DNA from: Begonia masoniana
Lineage: Eukaryota; Streptophyta; Magnoliopsida; Cucurbitales; Begoniaceae
Length of the DNA: 64,000 nt
NCBI GenBank assembly: GCA_022432975.1
Contig: CM039511.1
Coordinates: 19,370,557 to 19,434,556 of the forward strand
Direction of reading: 5' to 3'
Shown here piece after piece: positions 60,234 to 64,000 of the stretch (within the stretch, counting starts at the first letter, position 1; every line of letters begins with the position of its first letter). The notes beneath the pieces were generated by a model, which saw only the letters and a list, made by a program, of their open reading frames with translations, had not been told where the DNA came from and ran no database searches. The translations under genes and the position numbers were made by a program.

Positions 60234-61292
60234 GTAAGTTCTCGTGACTTACTATGGCCGATTGGCCTACACTGTACGTCGAAGTCTTGTCGAGGAACAT
60301 TGGTGATTTGTTTGTTTAAATGCTTTGGTTGGATATATAGGATTGGTTGCCTTTTTAGGTTATGTTTTATCGTCTTGATGGTACGCATGTTGGTTGGTTA
60401 CTTTATATATTGAATTGTTCATGCATCACGATTTTCGAACGAGCATAGAAAATGAATTTCCACACTACGTTTTCAGGAAAAGTGGTGTGGCCCGAAAGAG
60501 GGCTATTGATCTATCGTGGAGGCTGAGAGAAGCTTGTCACGATACCACACCCAATGAAACTAATATACGTAATCTGTTATATGGTCATGCGAGGTGGGGT
60601 TCAGGCGTGGCTGTTACGGATGTAAGCATGTCTCCCCCCTGCTATGTGGAAAGGGTTGTCCAACCGCAGGACATGTCCTCTCCATATAGCGGGCTGAGAT
60701 CTCGGTGACAATCTATCTGCCACGATCTGTTATGTATTCTGTATGATTTTCGAACTTCATATGCACGGCATGCATCTGCATTTATGAAACTTATTGAGTC
60801 TTTAGCTCATAGTTGTCTGTATGGTGTAGGTGATCTTAATACAGGTGAGGACGAGATCCCTCCACCCGAGGAATGATCAGTTAAAGAAAGATGGCCCGTG
60901 GGAGTGTGTTGGGCAGTCGGTGCGCTTTTGACCCGTGGGGACGTAAGTAAATGTATTGATGTTTTGAATAGATAGAAATGTAGGAAAGTTGTATAGATAG
61001 AACATTTTAGGATGTTGGTAACTGGATAGTTGATAGATAAATGTATTGATGTTTTGAACGTTTTGGTAAACTGTTTTATAAAGCGTTTTGTTAAGCTTGT
61101 TAATTTGAATGATATGGAACTGCTTGGAATTTTCTTTTAAATAGGAGGAATTGTTTAGGTTTTAAATGAATCCACGCAATTTGTTTTTATGAAATTTGGG
61201 TACATTTTAAATAAGTCTTGAGACGATTTTGGGGTGATTGGCGAAGTGATGATTGAGTGAGGTTGAGAGTATTTGTTATGCAAGAAGAGTGT

Positions 61293-61403
61293 GCCGATCG
61301 ATCGCCCAAAAGGGCGATCGATCCACTATATATGGGGCGATCGATCGCCCCCATGATTTACAACACAGCCGATCGATCAGCTAAAATGGCCGATTGATCG
61401 GCC
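61293..61403. repeat. GATCGATCG palindrome cluster in LTR I
   Basis: GCCGATCGATCGCCC, GGGCGATCGATCC, GGGGCGATCGATCGCCCC and GGCCGATTGATCGGCC within about 110 bp. Same relative position in the LTR as the clusters of E and J. Confidence 0.85.
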
Positions 61404-61665
61404 ATGCTTTTTACGGGCAGAATGCCCTATATGCCCCCTGCGTTCTGTGCCTTTAAGGTTTTATTTGTTTTAATTGTTTTGTAAATTGTTTTATGGTTCT
61501 AATTTAAATTTCTTTCTTTAGTTTCCTTTACTTTAAATACGTTTTCCTAAAAGGTTTTCAAATGGTTTTCCGCTTAAACGTTAGGTTTAAAAGTTTATTA
61601 GGTATAAAAGAAAAAGAAAAATTTATACAGTAAAATTAGGAATAGTGTAAGGGTCGCTACAGTTA

Positions 61666-61677
61666 TGGTATCAGAGC
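61666..61677 (+). other. Primer binding site of gypsy I
   Basis: TGGTATCAGAGC, four bases after the LTR end. Confidence 0.9.
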
Positions 61678-61748
61678 CCTCGTGTTTTAAAAACGGTTCT
61701 GTAGACTGCTCGACTGCACGGCCACTACGCGGACATCCTTCCTCAACT

Positions 61749-61811
61749 GTAAGTATGTTTAATACTTTATTTGATTTCGATTTCTTAGATTATTTGTTTC
61801 AACTTTTATAG
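61749..61811 (+). other. Intron-like segment upstream of gag, gypsy I
   Basis: 63 nt from CAACT/GTAAGT to TTTATAG/G, 18 bases before ATG 61830. Same length and borders as in G. Confidence 0.5.
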
Positions 61812-61829
61812 GCGTTATATATAAAAAAA

Positions 61830-61974
61830 ATGGTTCGAGCGTTTAGTAAATCGAAAGGATCGTAAGGCCCGAGAGGTGGTCGTTCCAAACCATCAGGGCA
61901 TGGAGAGATTTCAAAAGTTGCAACCCCCAGTATTCAATGGACAGTCATCGGACCCCACTTTAGCCGAGGAGTGA
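61830..61974 (+). pseudogene. Gypsy I gag start, truncated
   Basis: MVRAFSKSKGS followed by a stop; the other frame reads MERFQKLQPPVFNG and DPTLAEEW, the usual Gag opening. The element breaks off here and a piece of copia L LTR follows. The rest of element I, including its other LTR, is deleted. Confidence 0.75.
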
Positions 61975-62030
61975 AATCTGTCAGCGACCAGTTGTGAGAG
62001 CTACGTCCAGTGGCCGCTGACAGATTTCAC
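61971..62030. repeat. 16-bp inverted repeat at the I/L junction
   Basis: GTGAAATCTGTCAGCG (61971-61986) is the exact inverse of 62015-62030, with a 28-nt loop. The right arm is normal copia L LTR sequence; the left arm lies at the deletion junction. Confidence 0.85.
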
Positions 62031-62200
62031 TAAGAAGAAAAAGAGTTACAACTGTTTTTGCCTCACACTCTCAGACTTTATGTGTAACACTCAATAACCT
62101 AAATACGTCTTTATATAATAGACGATTTAGGGTTACAGAATAATATGGTACATAATGACTAAAATACCCCCAAACCTAAATTAGGCTCCATAACTCAACA
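61987..62200 (-). mobile_element. Copia L: 5' LTR, truncated
   Basis: Matches 58154-58362 closely (GTTGTGAGAGCTACGTCC through AACTCAACA). Its inner part is missing at the junction with element I. Followed by ATTTT, the target duplication shared with 58060-58064. Confidence 0.88.
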
Positions 62201-62205
62201 ATTTT

Positions 62206-62365
62206 TTATAATTAATAAAAAATTATTAAATTTAACCTAAAAACTTAAACCATTAAGTTTATACGACTTTTACAATGTATATTTACATAATTATTCACCA
62301 AAATAACTTCAAAAAGTTATTACAATACACTATTATACAATATCCTAAATGTTCAAACCATTACA
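62206..62365 (-). mobile_element. Gypsy K: left LTR, inner part
   Basis: On the minus strand the LTR starts TGTAATGGTTTGAAC at 62365, right after the polypurine tract (62366-62385, CTTAAGAGGGGGAAGAA). It continues at 58064 beyond copia L. Confidence 0.8.
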
Positions 62366-62489
62366 TTCTTCCCCCTCTTAAGAAAATTTCGTCCTAAAAT
62401 TTCTTTCTAACTTAATTCACAAAAAGTTAGGGATACACATTTCAAATCCCACTTTCTAATTCTCATTCCTAATCACTCTCTATACATTT

Positions 62490-63086
62490 CTACTTAATTA
62501 ATAGGGCTCTCTCCACTATATCTGAGTATGACTCAATCTTTAAACATACAAGTCTACTAGAAATACTTGATATAAGACCTTGCTCGAACCTTTGAGCTTT
62601 AGCAGCTTCAGTTGGAATAAACTGCTCTGCATTCCTCAACAACTCCTCAAATTTAGCTTGGTAATCCAATACATTCATGTCTCGTTGTTTCAACTCTAAG
62701 AACTCTTTGGCTTTGGTTTGTCTAACATGCCTAGGAATGAATCTCCCCAAGAAGACATCCTCGAAACACTTCCAGTCACATTGGCCACCTAAGGATACCT
62801 TAGTTTGCTCCCACCACATATCCGCCTTATCATCTAGTTGATTTACAACAAACTTCATTTTGAATTCATCCAGAATTCCCACGATTTCAAATTTCTTCTT
62901 CAATTGCCTTAACCACTCTTTAGCTAAAGTTGGATTACTCTCTCCTCTGAACACTAGAGGTTTAGCCTTTTGAAACCTCTCTAACAACCTCATTTCCCTT
63001 GAATCTGAACTCTCCACCTTCTCATTGCTCTGATTAGTAACACTTATAGTCAAAATATCTGCTAAATCTGTAATAGCTCTCCTCAT
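62490..63086 (-). CDS. Gypsy K Gag, only gene of a gag-only element
   Basis: 198 residues with the plant retrotransposon Gag pattern: FQKAKPLVFRGESNPTLAKE, W at LDDKADMWWEQ, FLGRFIPRHVRQTKAKEFLE, LDYQAKFEELLRNAEQF and SYSDIVERALL. The frame ends at the point where Gag normally goes on to a zinc knuckle. About 100 bp later the polypurine tract and LTR follow, so protease, RT, RNase H and integrase are absent. Upstream, the leader frame has a stop near 63130, so ATG 63086 is the likely start. The frame itself is open. An element with LTRs and Gag only would need enzymes from a partner. Confidence 0.75.
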   Translation of the reverse strand: MRRAITDLADILTISVTNQSNEKVESSDSREMRLLERFQKAKPLVFRGESNPTLAKEWLRQLKKKFEIVGILDEFKMKFVVNQLDDKADMWWEQTKVSLGGQCDWKCFEDVFLGRFIPRHVRQTKAKEFLELKQRDMNVLDYQAKFEELLRNAEQFIPTEAAKAQRFEQGLISSISSRLVCLKIESYSDIVERALLIK

Positions 63087-63249
63087 TTCTGAAATCTCAT
63101 CATCACGATTATCCTTTCTACCATTAGATTATTCTCCTTCCATCTACAATAAATCATATATTAATCAGATAAATGTTCACCAGTAAAGTACAAGAGGCAT
63201 TCTAAACATAGTTTTTAACTCTCATAACCAGTTAAAACTATTATGTATA

Positions 63250-63261
63250 GCTCTGACACCA
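63250..63261 (-). other. Primer binding site of gypsy K
   Basis: Minus strand TGGTGTCAGAGC, three bases from the LTR; one transition away from the usual initiator tRNA-Met match. Confidence 0.8.
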
Positions 63262-63264
63262 AAT

Positions 63265-64000
63265 TGTCAAGGCCCGACCCGACCCCGACGGATTTAGAAT
63301 CCTGAATTGGGAAAATTCAAACGACGACTTGGTCAACAAAGACCACGACTTCCAAGTCAAACGTATAGACGTTTCCTAAGTGCGAATGTTGACCATTCAA
63401 TCCTACCTGGTATCCTGAATTAAGATATTATCATTCAAAAACATCAATACAATAATTTATCCACTAACATTTTCACATCGAAACCTTAAAGTGTACAGCG
63501 GAATCAATATTTAAAAAAAACTACGGTCACGATATGTGACTTTTCAAAGCCACAAGACTATCAACCCATGATCTTTTTCACCCATGTCTCGTTGTATGCA
63601 TTACATTGACCTTGCGATTTCCTTCTTGGTGAACGTCCTCACTATCTGAAAATATATAAATAATTCACAAATGGGCTTTACGCCCATCAAGTAAAACAAA
63701 CACTTAGAATAATTAATCTAGGTTCTATCCCATAATCTAGAACCCAACATCCTCCTTCCATTTCTACTTTGATTTTCATTCAAAGTCATTTAAATTTAAC
63801 TCTTTTCAAAATCTTCCATATTTCATAAAAAAATATATATATATATTTATTGAAATAAAAAATTTTGAAAACAATTTCACCAATTAACATCAAATGCAAT
63901 TTCAGTTAAACATTGCATTTTAAAATCACAATGTCAAATAAAAATCTATTGCACAATTTAACATTCAATAATATTTGTTAAAAATGCAATCCAATATCAA
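63265..64000 (-). mobile_element. Gypsy K: right (5') LTR, running off the window
   Basis: Begins TGTCAAGGCCCGACC in plus coordinates. 63780-64000 matches the left LTR at 57262-57480, which fixes both as LTRs of one element. The far end is outside the window. Confidence 0.85.

Larger units (their letters stand above)
59247..61661 (+). mobile_element. Gypsy I: 5' LTR (2.4 kb)
   Basis: TGTAACACCCGGC to GGGTCGCTACA, followed by a primer binding site. Same family as A and J. Contains a TATA-like TAATATAAAAAC (59590), donor-like CCTAG/GTATGA (59809), the microexon-like segment (60189-60233) and a palindrome cluster (61293-61403). Left flank CCTTA (59242-59246) should be the target duplication; the right end of the element is lost. 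Confidence 0.9.

Overview
The window is plant nuclear DNA, from an angiosperm and probably a eudicot; the species cannot be fixed from the sequence. The evidence is an intact intronless nuclear gene for a light-harvesting chlorophyll a/b protein of photosystem II (Lhcb1, 25118-25918 +), a cytosolic-type tRNA-Phe(GAA) gene (26550-26622 -), two fragments of plastid DNA, and dense nested plant LTR retrotransposons, hAT elements and a MULE. Only about 24.8-26.65 kb looks like ordinary gene space. It also holds a possible 49-codon small-protein gene (26272-26421 -) with a site II promoter element.

Left block (1-24.1 kb). A copia element F (+, 17007-24066) is interrupted by two non-autonomous hAT elements (18554-19949 and 20416-20987, both with 8-bp target duplications). 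Gypsy element E sits in the copia gag, and only the right part of its LTR is visible (to 17006). E's LTR received gypsy D (-, right LTR 3529-3980), whose gag received gypsy A (3' LTR 209-3053). Thirteen bases to the right of D, E also received solo LTR C (3999-16003, duplication GCATT). C is itself split by a complete 9.46-kb gypsy element B (5473-14936 -, duplication CCCAC).

Middle block (26.6-38.4 kb). A MULE (27340-36774) has a 9-bp target duplication and TIRs of 0.84-0.94 kb. It carries two convergent, now broken genes: a mudrA-like transposase interrupted by a 446-bp plastid ycf2 fragment, and a second gene resembling the putative plant transposon protein family (Transposase_32). The second gene is split by a 3.75-kb solo LTR (J, duplication GCCCG) that holds two large arrays of a 15-bp repeat. 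A TIR-bearing MITE and a GGGGGGCC-rich repeat follow.

Right block (38.4-64 kb). Degenerate gypsy H (38373-57118) is split in its integrase by gypsy G (43012-55256, duplication CGTAT). G's LTRs hold an uninterrupted 1.5-kb AT repeat and a 1.5-kb array of a 13-bp repeat. To the right is a gag-only gypsy derivative K (-, 57262 to beyond the window). A copia L (58065-62200 -, duplication ATTTT) sits in K's left LTR, and L is in turn split by gypsy I (LTR 59247-61661).

Beyond the cataloguing, three patterns stand out. (1) LTRs of several distinct gypsy families share a 44-47 nt segment bounded by AG and GTAAGT, plus a 62-63 nt intron-like segment between the primer binding site and gag, suggesting a conserved spliced leader. 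(2) Several LTR families contain clusters of palindromes with a GATC core, and one such cluster seems to have seeded the 15-bp arrays. (3) Very large simple arrays recur inside LTRs, three times next to a duplicated piece of the same LTR.
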